64,000 bases of DNA from positions 496,001 through 560,000 of the forward strand of contig CAWEWH010000009.1 in the NCBI GenBank assembly GCA_963812775.1. Reading direction: 5' to 3'. The first letter of the stretch is position 1. The number at the start of each line of letters is the position of its first letter. This stretch comes from CAWEWH01 sp963812775 (lineage in GTDB: Bacteria; Pseudomonadota; Alphaproteobacteria; Rhizobiales; Beijerinckiaceae). The notes under the pieces were generated by a model. The model was given only the letters and a program-made list of their open reading frames with translations. It searched no databases and was not told the origin of the DNA. The position numbers were made by a program, and so were the translations under genes. Positions 8,668 to 17,460 of the stretch are shown here, piece by piece.

Positions 8668-9755
8668 TCAAATGGCTAGAGAGCGCGGTATCGGCGGTGC
8701 GAGCGCCATCACCTTGAACAAGCTCGCCCATGCCGCTCGCGCCGCGCCGGTCAGGCGCGCGAGCGCCGCTCGATGGCGGCGGCCTGCGCCGGCGTCGGCC
8801 TGGCGCTTCGAGGCGCCGCGCGCTGGTCACGATGCCGAGCGCGCGCAGGAACGCGCCCTGCGTCACCGGGCCATGCACGGCCGCGCCCTCGGCCGCGCCG
8901 CCGCGGCGAGCGCCGCGAAATCGACATGCGCCGTGAGGTCGGCCTCGCCGGGCTCGGCGAGCGGGTCGGCATAGGCGATGCCGCTGCACCGCCTGCAGCG
9001 TATCGCCGAGGCCGGGCCCGCGCATGCCGTAGTCGATGACGAGCGCCGCGCCGCCGCCTTGCGCGCGACGCGCCCGGCGAGCGCGCCGATCAATCGCGAT
9101 GCCGGCGGGCTCGGCTTCGAGCGACGCCGCCGGCGGCCGCGTCGGCGATCAGTCGGGCCCGCGCTCGGCCGCGCGAGCCCGAAGGCGAGCGCCGCCATCG
9201 CGTCGAGGCCGACCAGGCGCTCGCGCCAGCCGCGCTCGGCGCGCACGAACTGGCGGATCGGCAGCGCGTCGAAGAACTCGTTGGCGACGACGATCGCCGG
9301 CCCGTCCGGCACCTCGGCGATGCCGGTCATGCCAGGCGATCGGCACGCCGCAGTCGCGCGAGCGTCGCGCTGCTGGCGCGCGCGCAGCGGCGGGCTCGTC
9401 TCGACGAGGTGGACCGGCAGCCGCGCGCGGAAATCCGGCACGACGCTGCGCGGCGCGCAGCGACGTCGGCCATCAGCGTGCCGCGCCCGGGGCCGAGCTC
9501 GACGAGCGCGCAGCGTGCCGTCGGCTGCGCCCATGGCGCGCCAGGTCTCGACCGCCCACAGGCCGATGAGCTCGCCGAACATCTGGCTGATCTCCGGCGC
9601 CGTGATGAAATCGCCAGCCGCGCCGAAGGGATCGCGCGTCATGTAGTAGCCGTGGCGCCGGGTCGCCGAGGCAGAGCGCCATGTAGCGCGCGACGGTGAT
9701 CGGGCCCTCGTGCGCGATGAGCCGCGCTGATCGTCCTCGGCCGACGCGCCGTCAC
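8668..9755 (-). pseudogene. SAM-dependent methyltransferase, MidA/NDUFAF7 family (multiple frameshifts)
   Basis: Family motifs appear in the expected order over several frames: GYYMTRDPFGAAGDFITAPE, SQMFGELIGLWAVETWR, a broken glycine-rich SAM loop, IVVANEFFDALPIRQF, and a C-terminal region ending FKVMALAPPIPRSLAI before the TGA at 8668. NDUFAF7 relatives methylate an arginine of a complex I subunit; the bacterial role is less clear. A GTG at 9755 overlaps the lgt stop and is the likeliest start, but the first 25 codons are disturbed. The gene sits between lgt and pgeF, an order often kept in Hyphomicrobiales. Confidence 0.7.
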
Positions 9756-10644
9756 GCGGCTTCGCCGTCTGCGACGGCGCGCGGCCGCCGCGCGCGACGC
9801 AGCGCCAGCCGATCAGCGCGACGCCGACGAGCGACCATCGGCAGCGACAGCAGCATGCCCATGGTGATGCCGCCGCCGAGGCAACGACAGCGAATGCGCC
9901 GAACAGGAAGCCGAGCTGCGCGTCGGGCTCGCGGAAGAACTCGCAGACGATGCGCGCGACCGCATAGCCGGCGACGAAGATGCCGGCGACGAGGCCCGGC
10001 CGCTTGAAGCCGACCGAGCCGCACCGGCGACGGCGCAGCACGATGAAGAGCAGAAGCCCTTCGCGCCAAGGCCTCGTAGAGCTGGCTCGGGTGGCGCGGC
10101 AGCGGCCCGCCGTTGGGGAAGACGACCGCGAGGGAAAGTCCGGCGCCGGCGCGGCCCCACAGCTCGCCATTGATGAAGTTGGCGATGCGGCCGAAGAACA
10201 GCCCGATCGGCGCCACCGCGCAGGCGAGATCGAGCATGGCGAGCAGGCTCGAGGCACGCGCGCGCGCGCGAAGAGCACGATGGCGAGCACCGCGCCCGAG
10301 AAGCCGCCGTGGAACGACATGCCGCCCTGCCAGACCGCGAAGATCTCGGAGCGGGTTCTCGAGATATGCGCCGAGATTGTAGAACAGCACGTAGCCGAGG
10401 CGCCCGCCGAGGATGATGCCGAGCGCCACCCAGACGAGCAGGTCGTCGAGCGGCGGCTCGGCGGCGGCGGCCGCGCCCAGCAGGCGCGGCCGCGCCGCGA
10501 GGCGCCTGGCGTAGAACCAGCCGCCGACGAGGCCGGCGATATAGGCGAGCGCGTACCAGCGGATCGCGAGCGGGCCGATGCTGACGAGCGACCGGGTCGA
10601 TCGTCGGGAACGGGACGGCCGAAGAGGGTCATGGGCGCTGCCAT
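9752..10644 (-). pseudogene. lgt: Prolipoprotein diacylglyceryl transferase Lgt (multiple frameshifts)
   Basis: Lgt transfers diacylglycerol from phosphatidylglycerol to the lipobox cysteine of prelipoproteins in the inner membrane. Clear pieces are IGPLAIRWYALAYIAG, GGRLGYVLFYNL, the essential MSFHGGFSGA stretch, PIGLFFGRIANFINGELWG and RHPSQLYEA. They fall in alternating frames because of several one- to few-base insertions. The start is MAAPMTLFGRPVP at 10644, or the second methionine at 10632. The gene is essential in Gram-negative bacteria, so real inactivation is unlikely and sequence error is the better explanation. Confidence 0.8.
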
Positions 10645-10823
10645 CGCCGAGGAGGCGGGCAAGGTCAAGCCGGCTATTGATCCGGCGGCACGGGGTCGCC
10701 ATGTCTTTGGCCATGTCCTTTGCCATGTGTGTGGCCATGCGTTTGCTGTAACCTTGCCGGAACACGCGCTCACCCGGTCGCTCGGCGTGGCCGACTTGCA
10801 TTGGGATCGCCATTGGGATTGCC

Positions 10824-11129
10824 ATGACCCAGACATCGAACCGTCTCTTCGACGACCTCGCCAAATTGATGACTGACGCGGCCGGCGCCGCGCAGGGCTT
10901 GCGCCGCGAGGCGGAGGCTGCCGTCAAGGCCCAGATGGAGCGTCTGCTGCAGTCCATGGACATGGTGACGCGCGAAGAGTTCGAGGCGGCTGCGCGACAT
11001 GGCGGTGAAGGCGCGCGAGGAGAACGACCGCCTGGCGGCGCGTCTCGGCGAGATCGAGAAGCGCCTCGGCATCGCGCCTGAGACGCAGCGGCGGCGGGAC
11101 CGCGGCCGCCCGAAGAGCCCATCACCTGA
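10824..11129 (+). CDS. ubiK: Ubiquinone biosynthesis accessory factor UbiK/BMFP family (two compensating indels)
   Basis: This roughly 100-residue coiled-coil protein begins MTQTSNRLFDDLAKLMTDAA and continues GLRREAEAAVKAQMERLL. The conserved C-terminal helix (REENDRLAARLGEIEKRLGI) is found one frame off. Indels near 10990 and 11090 cancel out, and the frame of the ATG then ends at a TGA at 11127 after PPEEPIT. UbiK scaffolds aerobic ubiquinone synthesis and BMFP proteins aid membrane fusion; the two names cover one family. The gene is divergent from lgt. Confidence 0.8.
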
Positions 11130-11221
11130 AGGCGCGCCCGCGGGCCCGCGATCCACACGTTTGCGCGCACTCGCCGCGGAGTTGTCCCCAAGGAATCGAA
11201 TCCCTCGGCCGGGAGGGGGAT

Positions 11222-11250
11222 TTGCGCCCTGGACTCGCCCGCGTTATAGT
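11222..11250 (+). promoter_or_regulatory. Candidate sigma-70 promoter upstream of the YbjN gene
   Basis: TTGCGC (11222-11227) and TATAGT (11245-11250) are separated by 17 nt, close to the housekeeping consensus. It lies in the 303-nt gene-free interval 11130-11432 and points at the YbjN/proC genes. No other feature was seen in that interval. Confidence 0.35.
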
Positions 11251-11432
11251 GACCAAGGATGTGATTCGTCGAAGGAAACGGCCGCGGCGCTGTTTTCTTG
11301 GCGCTGTCTCCCTGGCGGTGTCGCTTGGGCGACGGCCGTGCGCCGGAGCGCCATCTCCGACGCGCCGGGTCACCGCCGGGCCGGGTCCATTGCCCGCCCT
11401 GACCTGCCCGTGGCCAAGGATCGGCAAGGCAA

Positions 11433-11933
11433 ATGACAGAGGCTCATTTCGTACTCGAACGCGCCGAGCACCCCCTCGACGTGCTCGAACGGCTGGCGTC
11501 GCTCAACGAGTGGAGCTTCGACCGGGCCGACGACGACGAGATGTCGGTGTCGGTGGCCGGCAGCTGGACGCAGTATCACGTCGCCTTCACCTGGATCGCC
11601 GACGTGGAGGCGCTGCATGTCGCCTGCGCCTTCGACCTCAAGGTGCCGGACCGCCGCCGCACCGAGATGATGCAGCTCGTCTCCTTCATCAACGAGCAGA
11701 TGTGGCTTGGCCATTTCGATCTGTGGAAGGCCGAGAACGTCGTCATGTACCGGCACGGCCTCTTGCTGGCGGGCGGCGCCGAGCCGACGCCGGGACAGTG
11801 CGAGGTGCTGATGAAGACGGCGGTCGACGCCTGCGAGCGCTACTACCAGGCGTTCCAGTTCCTGCTGTGGGCCGGCAAGAGCGCCAGGGAAGCCCTGGAC
11901 AGCGTGCTGTTCGAGACGCAAGGTCACGCCTGA
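11433..11933 (+). CDS. YbjN domain-containing protein
   Basis: This 166-residue protein matches the alphaproteobacterial YbjN family (a tetratricopeptide-like or secretion-chaperone-like fold): LERAEHPLDVLERLASLNEWSFDR at the N-terminus (first 20 residues shown are diagnostic), WTQYHVAFTWIADVEALHVAC centrally, and a helical C-terminus. Its molecular role is not established; YbjN has been linked to motility and stress regulation in enterobacteria. It lies 30 nt before proC on the same strand, a conserved pairing. Confidence 0.85.
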   Translation: MTEAHFVLERAEHPLDVLERLASLNEWSFDRADDDEMSVSVAGSWTQYHVAFTWIADVEALHVACAFDLKVPDRRRTEMMQLVSFINEQMWLGHFDLWKAENVVMYRHGLLLAGGAEPTPGQCEVLMKTAVDACERYYQAFQFLLWAGKSAREALDSVLFETQGHA

Positions 11934-11963
11934 GCCCACACAGCGGCCGGCGTGGAGTGTTCG

Positions 11964-12786
11964 ATGGCCCCGGTTCTTCCCTCGTCTCTCGTGCTGGTCG
12001 GCGCGGGCAAGATGGGCGGCGCCATGCTCGAAGGCTGGATCGACACCGGCCTCAATCCCCGCTCCATCACCGTGCTCGATCCGCAGCCGTCGGCCGAGGT
12101 GGCGAACCTCGTGCGGGCCCACAAGGTGCGGCTGAACCCCCCGCTCCATGACGTTCGAGCCGCCCTCGACCCTCGTCCTCGCCATCAAGCCGCAAGCCTT
12201 GGCGGCCGCCGCCCCGGTCGCCAACCGGCTCGTCGCGCCCGGCACAACGGTGCTGTCGATCCTCGCCGGCAAGACCATCGCCGATGTCAAGCGGGCGCTC
12301 GGCAATGCCCGGGCCATCGTGCGCGCCATGCCCAACCTGCCGGCCGCCATCCGCCGCGGCATCACGGTCGCGGTGGCGAACCCCGACACCAATGCCCAGC
12401 AGCGCGACATCGCCGACGGTCTCCTGCGCGCCGTCGGCGCCGTCGAGTGGGTGAAGGAGGAGGGCCTCATCGACGCGGTCACGGCGCTGTCCGGCTCCGG
12501 CCCAGCCTATGTCTTCTATCTCACCGAGTGCATGGCGCATGCCGGCCACGTCGCCGGGCTGCCGGTGGACCTCGCCGAGCGGCTCGCCCGCGTCACCGTG
12601 GCGGGCGCCGGCGAGCTCTTGCACATTTCCGACCTGCCGGCCGCGAAACTGCGCCACGACGTGACCTCGCCGGGCGGCACGACCGCCGCCGCCCTCGAGA
12701 AGCTGATGGCCCCAAACGGCCTGCAGCCGCTGCTCACCGAGGCCATTGCCGCGGCCAAACGGCGCGCCACGGACCTTTCAGGCTGA
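11964..12786 (+). CDS. proC: Pyrroline-5-carboxylate reductase (one frameshift)
   Basis: ProC performs the last step of proline synthesis, NAD(P)H-dependent reduction of pyrroline-5-carboxylate. The N-terminal Rossmann motif VLVGAGKMGGAMLEGW is in one frame up to about 12147. The rest follows in the next frame: LVLAIKPQ, LAGKTI, RAMPNLPA, then the dimer/active-site segment ALSGSGPAYVF and the signature HDVTSPGGTTAAAL. One extra base between about 12130 and 12150, after a run of C, explains the break. ATG 11964 is preferred; GTG 11952 is possible. Confidence 0.88.
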
Positions 12787-12847
12787 ATTCGCCTCCCCTT
12801 CCGCCCCCTCGCTGGTTATCCTGACGGGGGTGCAAACGGAGGTCGTC

Positions 12848-13621
12848 ATGGCCAAGAAACCGGCGAGTCAACCGCTGCAGGACGGAGCCGCGCCTGAAGC
12901 CGCCGCCCGCGCGACGAGCCCGCGCGAGCGCATCATCGATGCGCTGATGACGCTCGCCGCCACCCAAGCCTGGGACGACATCAGCCTCACCGACATCGCC
13001 CGCCAAGCGAACGTGACGCTCGCCGATTTCCGCGATCTCTACCCGTCGAAGGGCGCCGTGCTCGGCGCCGTCTCGCGCAAGATCGACCGCGCCGTGCTCG
13101 AGGCAACGGCCACCGATCTCGCCGGCGAGCCGGCGCGCGAGCGGCTCTTCGACGTTCTCATGCGCCGCATCGATGCGCTCACCCCCTACAAGGCGGCGCT
13201 GCGCAACATCTCCTCGGCGGTGAAACGCGACGCGCTCACCTTGCTGGCGCTCAACCAGGCCTCGCTCAATTCCATGCGCTTCATGCTGGAGGCGGCCGGC
13301 ATCGATGCCGAGGGGCCGCTCGGGACGATCAAGCTGCAAGGCGCCGTCATCGCCTTTGCGCGCACCCTCGACACCTGGTTCGACGACGACGATCCGGGCC
13401 TCGCCAAGACGCTGGCGCGGCTCGACCGCGAATTGGGCCGTGGCGAGCGCTTCCTCGGCTATGCCGAGGACGCGTATCGGCTGAGCGCGCCGTTCCGTGC
13501 TCTGGCGCGCGCCGCCTGGGCGGGTCCCGGCGAGTTCCGCCGCCGCCGCGAGGAGCGCACCCCTCGCGAGCGCGACACCGGGACGGACCCGGAGGATTAT
13601 TCCCCAGCGCAGGCGATCTAG
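12848..13621 (+). CDS. TetR-family protein with COQ9-like C-terminal region
   Basis: This 257-residue protein has an N-terminal TetR helix-turn-helix (about residues 24-75, including ISLTDIARQANVTLADFRDL). The C-terminal helical region resembles COQ9-like proteins found in alphaproteobacteria, which bind lipids in ubiquinone synthesis in mitochondria. It could therefore be a repressor or a ubiquinone accessory protein; the intact DNA-recognition helix keeps the first option open. ATG 12848 follows a good GGAGG. The terminal 35 residues are charged and low complexity. Confidence 0.75.
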   Translation: MAKKPASQPLQDGAAPEAAARATSPRERIIDALMTLAATQAWDDISLTDIARQANVTLADFRDLYPSKGAVLGAVSRKIDRAVLEATATDLAGEPARERLFDVLMRRIDALTPYKAALRNISSAVKRDALTLLALNQASLNSMRFMLEAAGIDAEGPLGTIKLQGAVIAFARTLDTWFDDDDPGLAKTLARLDRELGRGERFLGYAEDAYRLSAPFRALARAAWAGPGEFRRRREERTPRERDTGTDPEDYSPAQAI

Positions 13622-13710
13622 GGGCGTCTGCACTTCGGCGCCGATCCCATGCTGATCTTGACGTCCGGAGCCGGCGCTGCTGAAAGCGTCCGCCGTCTCC
13701 GGAGCCCGCC

Positions 13711-14073
13711 ATGTCCCCGCCCCCGCCGTCCGCCGTCGCCGCGCGCATCGCCCTCGACGATTTCATGAAAGTCGACATCCGCGTCGGCACCATCGTCGAA
13801 GCGGCACCCTTCCCCGAGGCGAGGAAGCCCGCCCTCAAGCTCGTCATCGATTTCGGGCCGTTGGGACGGCGCAAGTGCTCGGCCCAGATCGTCAAGAACC
13901 ATCCGCTCGACACGCTCGTCGGCCGGCAGGTGCTGGCGGTGATGAACTTCCCGCCGCGCCAGATCGGGCCGTTCATGTCGGAGGTGCTGACCCTTGGCCT
14001 GCCGGACGAGGAGGGCGAGGTGATGCTGATCGCGCCGATGCGCGAGGTGCCGAACGGCGGCCGGATGTACTAG
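13711..14073 (+). CDS. csaA: tRNA-binding protein CsaA
   Basis: This 120-residue OB-fold protein matches CsaA along its whole length: DDFMKVDIRVGTIVEAAPFP, then SAQIVKNHP, VMNFPPRQIGPFMSEVL and a C-terminal NGGRMY. CsaA binds tRNA or unfolded proteins as a homodimer and has chaperone-like activity connected with protein export. It is a single gene with 89 nt before it. The 266 nt after it (14074-14339) contain no recognisable element. Confidence 0.92.
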   Translation: MSPPPPSAVAARIALDDFMKVDIRVGTIVEAAPFPEARKPALKLVIDFGPLGRRKCSAQIVKNHPLDTLVGRQVLAVMNFPPRQIGPFMSEVLTLGLPDEEGEVMLIAPMREVPNGGRMY

Positions 14074-14339
14074 GCTCTGCACTTGTAGATCGGACAGGTG
14101 GCCGTCCCCATTCGGTTCACTGCTGAGGTGGCCGGCAACCTGAAGCCGACCGCCGTTCGCTCACCCGTTCCTCCCAGACATCGCGTCAAATGTGTGCTGG
14201 ATTGCTCAGACGCATGCCCGCTAATTGCCGACAATGGCTCATCATCGGCGTTTTCCATACGCTGGTGGCTGAGAGACGCTTCAGTGCTCCCGCTAGGTGA
14301 GAGAGGAAATCATTCGTCTCTCGAAAATGGGAGGAACGC

Positions 14340-14714
14340 GTGCAACTTCCTGCAATGATCAGAGGCGAGTCCGGCAAACGGCTCCTGCAAGGGGCCTTCT
14401 TAGGGGCTGTGGCAACCATGCTCGTCGGCTTTGTCTGGGGCGGCTGGACGCTGGGCAGCACCTCCTCGAAAATGGCCGTGGTTGCGGCTGACGCGGCGAG
14501 AATGGAGGTCTTGGCGCCAATTTGCGTCGCTCAGTTCAACGCCATCGACGGCGCCTTGGCGCGATTCCAAGCGACGAGCGGTTTCAGCCGCGACACAATG
14601 GTGCGCGACTCGATGAAGACCGTGGGAGGCACCGAGATGACCTGGCCCCTGGCGCGTGAGTGCCAGAAGCTGCTCGAGACGCAAATCACCAAATCGGCGG
14701 CGTCCAAGACCTGA
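14340..14714 (+). CDS. Hypothetical protein with one N-terminal membrane segment
   Basis: This 124-residue protein starts with GTG at 14340, placed 5 nt after a clear GGAGGA. A transmembrane helix (about residues 17-38) is followed by a soluble domain with paired cysteines (ICVAQF and ARECQK), suggesting a disulphide in the periplasm. I do not recognise the family; similar single-pass proteins are scattered in Bradyrhizobium-like genomes. It opens the lower-GC accessory stretch 14.1-18.7 kb. Confidence 0.6.
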   Translation: MQLPAMIRGESGKRLLQGAFLGAVATMLVGFVWGGWTLGSTSSKMAVVAADAARMEVLAPICVAQFNAIDGALARFQATSGFSRDTMVRDSMKTVGGTEMTWPLARECQKLLETQITKSAASKT

Positions 14715-14813
14715 GCTCGAGACCGGTGTCGTCGATGGAGTGTCGAAGGTAGCGCCTGATCTCGCGAGGGTTACGGAAAAGACGACCGGCACGCCGGGAC
14801 GGCCGCCAGACCG

Positions 14814-15200
14814 TCAGCGGCCGCGCCCTCGCTTCTTGGCAGCTTTGCGGGCTGCGTACCGAGCGTCCCGGGTCGCCTTTTGCTCAGCAGCAAGCGCCGC
14901 CTCGCGATGAGCGTTTTCGAGTGATGCAGCCGCTGCAGCATTCTCCGCCTCGCGTCGGGTCTGCACAGCAAGGTCAGCTGCGCGCCCAGCTTGTTCGGCG
15001 AGTTCCGCATCATGTGACTTCTTCGCGGCTTCGCGCTCCGCAGCGCGCCGCATCCGTGCCTCGCTCACGGCTGACCTGGCGGCCTGCCGCTCTGCGGCAG
15101 CGGGATCATCTGCCGCCGCGCGATGCTTGTCCAACAGCGCTTTCCTCGATGCGGCGGCTGCTTTCTGGCGCTGTTCAAGATCCGGAGACTTGTAGTTCAT
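14814..15200 (-). CDS. DUF6481 family protein
   Basis: This 128-residue, alanine-, arginine- and glutamate-rich protein is predicted to be almost entirely helical or coiled-coil. The N-terminus (DLEQRQKAAAASRKALLDKH) matches the DUF6481 pattern in which a short motif precedes an ERQKAAA.ARKALLEK segment. The C-terminus is lysine/arginine rich (ARKAAKKRGRGR), suggesting nucleic-acid contact. Function unknown. Confidence 0.75.
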   Translation of the reverse strand: MNYKSPDLEQRQKAAAASRKALLDKHRAAADDPAAAERQAARSAVSEARMRRAAEREAAKKSHDAELAEQAGRAADLAVQTRREAENAAAAASLENAHREAALAAEQKATRDARYAARKAAKKRGRGR

Positions 15201-15245
15201 TTCTCTCGCTCGATGGTTCGGCAGGCCGCTCGGTCGGCACTGGCA

Positions 15246-15794
15246 TCAGAATCGAAACACCGCCGCCGCGACGGCGCAAGTCCACAATCCAGAATCGTCC
15301 CCCTGGGCGGCGGCTGTGATCGACAGGCTTTCGATAATCAGTTGGCTGTGCTCGTAGATTTTCTTGCGTTCGTTCCAGGCGGTGCTCGGGTCGAAGTCGA
15401 TGCCGAGCGTCGAGGCCAGCATGGAGGCCGCGAGATCTTCGGTATGTTCCCCGCTCTGATCGGCCGTCATGCCCCAACCGTGATGCTCGGCGACATAACC
15501 GTACATATTGGGATCGGCGGGCCGTGCCAACCCGATGCTGGCGTGAATGCGGCGGCCGGCCTCGTCGGTCTCGGCGCGGGCGAGGACCGAAAAAGTGATC
15601 TCACCCGGCCGCAATGTCGCGACGCCTTCCGCGCGTGTGATCAGCGTACAATGAGGTGGCAGGATCGACGAGATCGAAACAAGATTCTGCTGCTCGATAT
15701 CGGCATCGCGCAAAGCAAGCTCGAACGACGTCAACTGATGGCGATGGACACCGATACCACTCGTCAGAAACACCATGGTCGGCAAAGGAAACAT
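15246..15794 (-). CDS. Pyruvoyl-dependent arginine decarboxylase (PvlArgDC)
   Basis: This 182-residue protein carries the hallmarks of PvlArgDC, which self-cleaves at a serine to form a pyruvoyl group and converts arginine to agmatine. The start MFPLPTMVFLTSGIGVH matches the family N-terminus. The cleavage-site motif SISSILPP is at about residues 40-47, and the central ARPADPNMYGYVAEHHGWG block is conserved. The length is normal for the single-chain proenzyme. It supplies agmatine for polyamine synthesis or acid resistance. The gene stands alone among hypothetical genes, which suggests acquisition. Confidence 0.85.
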   Translation of the reverse strand: MFPLPTMVFLTSGIGVHRHQLTSFELALRDADIEQQNLVSISSILPPHCTLITRAEGVATLRPGEITFSVLARAETDEAGRRIHASIGLARPADPNMYGYVAEHHGWGMTADQSGEHTEDLAASMLASTLGIDFDPSTAWNERKKIYEHSQLIIESLSITAAAQGDDSGLWTCAVAAAVFRF

Positions 15795-15996
15795 GTCTTG
15801 ATGGCCTCACGTTCGACCGATGCGGGTGAGCAGGCCGAGGCGAGTGCACCCCGAAGGGGTCGAACGCCCTGGCACTTTAGGACTTGCCGGGCCAGCTTTC
15901 GAGCAATTCTGCTCACTTTGGCTGCGGCGGGGACTTCTCAGACCCGGGCTGGCCCCAATTTGCTGCCGGCGGAGTTAGCCCTGTGAGGAGGCTACA

Positions 15997-16185
15997 ATGC
16001 AAAGCAAGGACCTGCGAAAACTGGCGCAAGAATGCCAAGCCAAAGCTCGGGCCGCTCTCGGCCCTGAGGCGAGGAAGACATATTTGGGCGCGGCAAATCT
16101 GTGGACTCAGCTTGCCGAGCATTCCGAAGCCCTCGATGCCAAATTGCCGCCCTTCGCGCTTCCGGAAGCAGCGAACTCAAACTAG
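15997..16185 (+). CDS. Small hypothetical protein, 62 aa
   Basis: ATG 15997 is preceded by a strong GAGGAGG. The product is helical and contains LRKLAQECQAKARAALG, resembling small conserved Bradyrhizobiaceae proteins in which a short helix lists alanine and glutamate residues. No function can be given. It belongs to the accessory patch of short genes. Confidence 0.6.
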   Translation: MQSKDLRKLAQECQAKARAALGPEARKTYLGAANLWTQLAEHSEALDAKLPPFALPEAANSN

Positions 16186-16310
16186 CAGACCGTCCGCCCG
16201 CCGCCGGGACGGGCTGATCCTCGGCGAACGCAGCAGCGCTTGCCAACCACAACGCCCTGGCGTGGCGGTGAGGTGAAGCAGCGAAAACTGCCATGGCGGG
16301 CGCCCGTGCC

Positions 16311-16553
16311 TCACTGCACACCCTGAACAATCCGACGTGGTTTCGCGAGACAGTGCGCCCAGAAGAGGGCGAGCGAACCAATAGCAAACCCGCCAACGGC
16401 GACCGCCGCTGCCCACCAAGCATCCGTTACCGCCAGTTCGTACCGAGCGCTCGTCTCCGCCGGCACTGCGGCTAGCATCAGCATCGTCTCGGTGCAGCCG
16501 TAGACGCCGGCCAATGAGCACGTGGCGCCCAAGATGTTCAGAGCCAATGTCAT
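16311..16553 (-). CDS. Small predicted membrane protein, 80 aa
   Basis: Two hydrophobic segments (about residues 5-28 and 45-68) predict a two-pass membrane protein. It starts 13 nt after the stop of the small gene at 16567-16755 on the same strand, so the two may be co-transcribed. No strong ribosome-binding site is visible, and the family is not recognised. Confidence 0.4.
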   Translation of the reverse strand: MTLALNILGATCSLAGVYGCTETMLMLAAVPAETSARYELAVTDAWWAAAVAVGGFAIGSLALFWAHCLAKPRRIVQGVQ

Positions 16554-16566
16554 GGGATTGACCAGC

Positions 16567-16755
16567 CTAGGTTCGACCGCGTGGGTCTTCTGTCAAGACG
16601 AGGGCGATGTCCTCCTGCTCTTCCAGCAGAAGACGCGTCAGCCTCACTTCGATTGGTGTCTTCGCCTCGCTCGCAAGCTTTCGGCAACGGGCCAAATTCC
16701 GCGCATTCGCAGTTTTGTCGGCTTGGTGAGTCGAACGCTTCCTTAAGTCACGCAT
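16567..16755 (-). CDS. Small charged protein, duplicated family, copy A
   Basis: This 62-residue helical protein is a clear paralogue of the product of 17461-17664. Shared positions include A-K-ANAR-L-R-RK-AS-A-TP followed by E-LTR-L-EQE-IAL-L. ATG 16755 follows AAGGGGG, which decides the start over upstream alternatives. The region before each copy also shares a motif (GATGTAT, then TGATCACAA on the plus strand). Function unknown. Confidence 0.6.
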   Translation of the reverse strand: MRDLRKRSTHQADKTANARNLARCRKLASEAKTPIEVRLTRLLLEEQEDIALVLTEDPRGRT

Positions 16756-16931
16756 GGCAACCCCCTTGTCGGGGCCCACGCCGGGCCGCGACTGAGATTG
16801 CACCTCGCCGCGGAGACGCGATGTATAGAACTGATCACAAAGGAGATGGCCGCGGCTTTTCGTTAACTCCATCGCGATCTCTAAACGGCGCCTCTTCGGA
16901 ACTTCTCAAGACCGCGGGGACTTCGTCCATC

Positions 16932-17150
16932 ATGCGCCTCTTCGTTCTCGCCTGCGTTGTCTTCAGCAGTGCACTCGCTGTGTCCCTTCCGGCCACCGCG
17001 CTGACGTGCGAGATGGTGCGCGCCCTTTCAAAGGCGGAACAGGAACACTGGTCGAAGCGCCTGGCATTGACGTCAGCACAACGTCACGAAATTTGGCTGC
17101 AATGTTATCAGAGGCCTCCCGTGCAGCGCGCGGCAGTTCCAGTGAGGTAA
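16932..17150 (+). CDS. Small secreted hypothetical protein, 72 aa
   Basis: The product has a textbook signal peptide (MRLFVLACVVFSSALAVSLP, cleavage near ATALT) and a short mature part with two cysteines (LTCEMVR and LQCYQ). Small secreted proteins of this layout are common but unnamed in Bradyrhizobium relatives. An antisense frame (17262 down to 16963) also has a possible ribosome-binding site, so certainty is limited. Confidence 0.5.
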   Translation: MRLFVLACVVFSSALAVSLPATALTCEMVRALSKAEQEHWSKRLALTSAQRHEIWLQCYQRPPVQRAAVPVR

Positions 17151-17354
17151 GGGCGTCACGCCGATCGTTCTGACGGACCATCTCTTTGAACAGGTTCGCC
17201 AATCGCTTCGATGGCGTCTCTAGCCGTTGAAACGTTCGTGGTCGCGCGATCTCTGTCATAGCCATCCCCTCAAGGTTGCCGCGCTTTTCTGGCACCGGGC
17301 CCAACAGCGACGGTAGGGCTTGGGGGATAGGTTGACTGAGCAATTCGGCACACT

Positions 17355-17408
17355 CTGCGTTCATGGGGCCGAGCCGCCCGGCTGCGTTCATGGGGCCGAG
17401 CCGCCCGG
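17355..17408. repeat. Perfect 27-bp tandem duplication
   Basis: CTGCGTTCATGGGGCCGAGC and seven further bases are repeated exactly once, head to tail (17355-17381 and 17382-17408). It lies between the two small-gene loci and is not within a supported gene. Confidence 0.85.
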
Positions 17409-17460
17409 GGCACACCCTCCTTTTCCGAGGGGCGCGACGCCGCAAGACGAGAGCGGCCGC

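Noticed and set aside
11152..11230. Possible tRNA-like sequence (AATCGAATCCC near 11189)
   Set aside because: No acceptor stem, anticodon arm or CCA context could be folded around it.
16963..17262. Minus-strand frame starting after GAGGGG at 17262
   Set aside because: It is antisense to a small gene with a convincing signal peptide, has mixed codon use and no recognisable family; kept only as an alternative.
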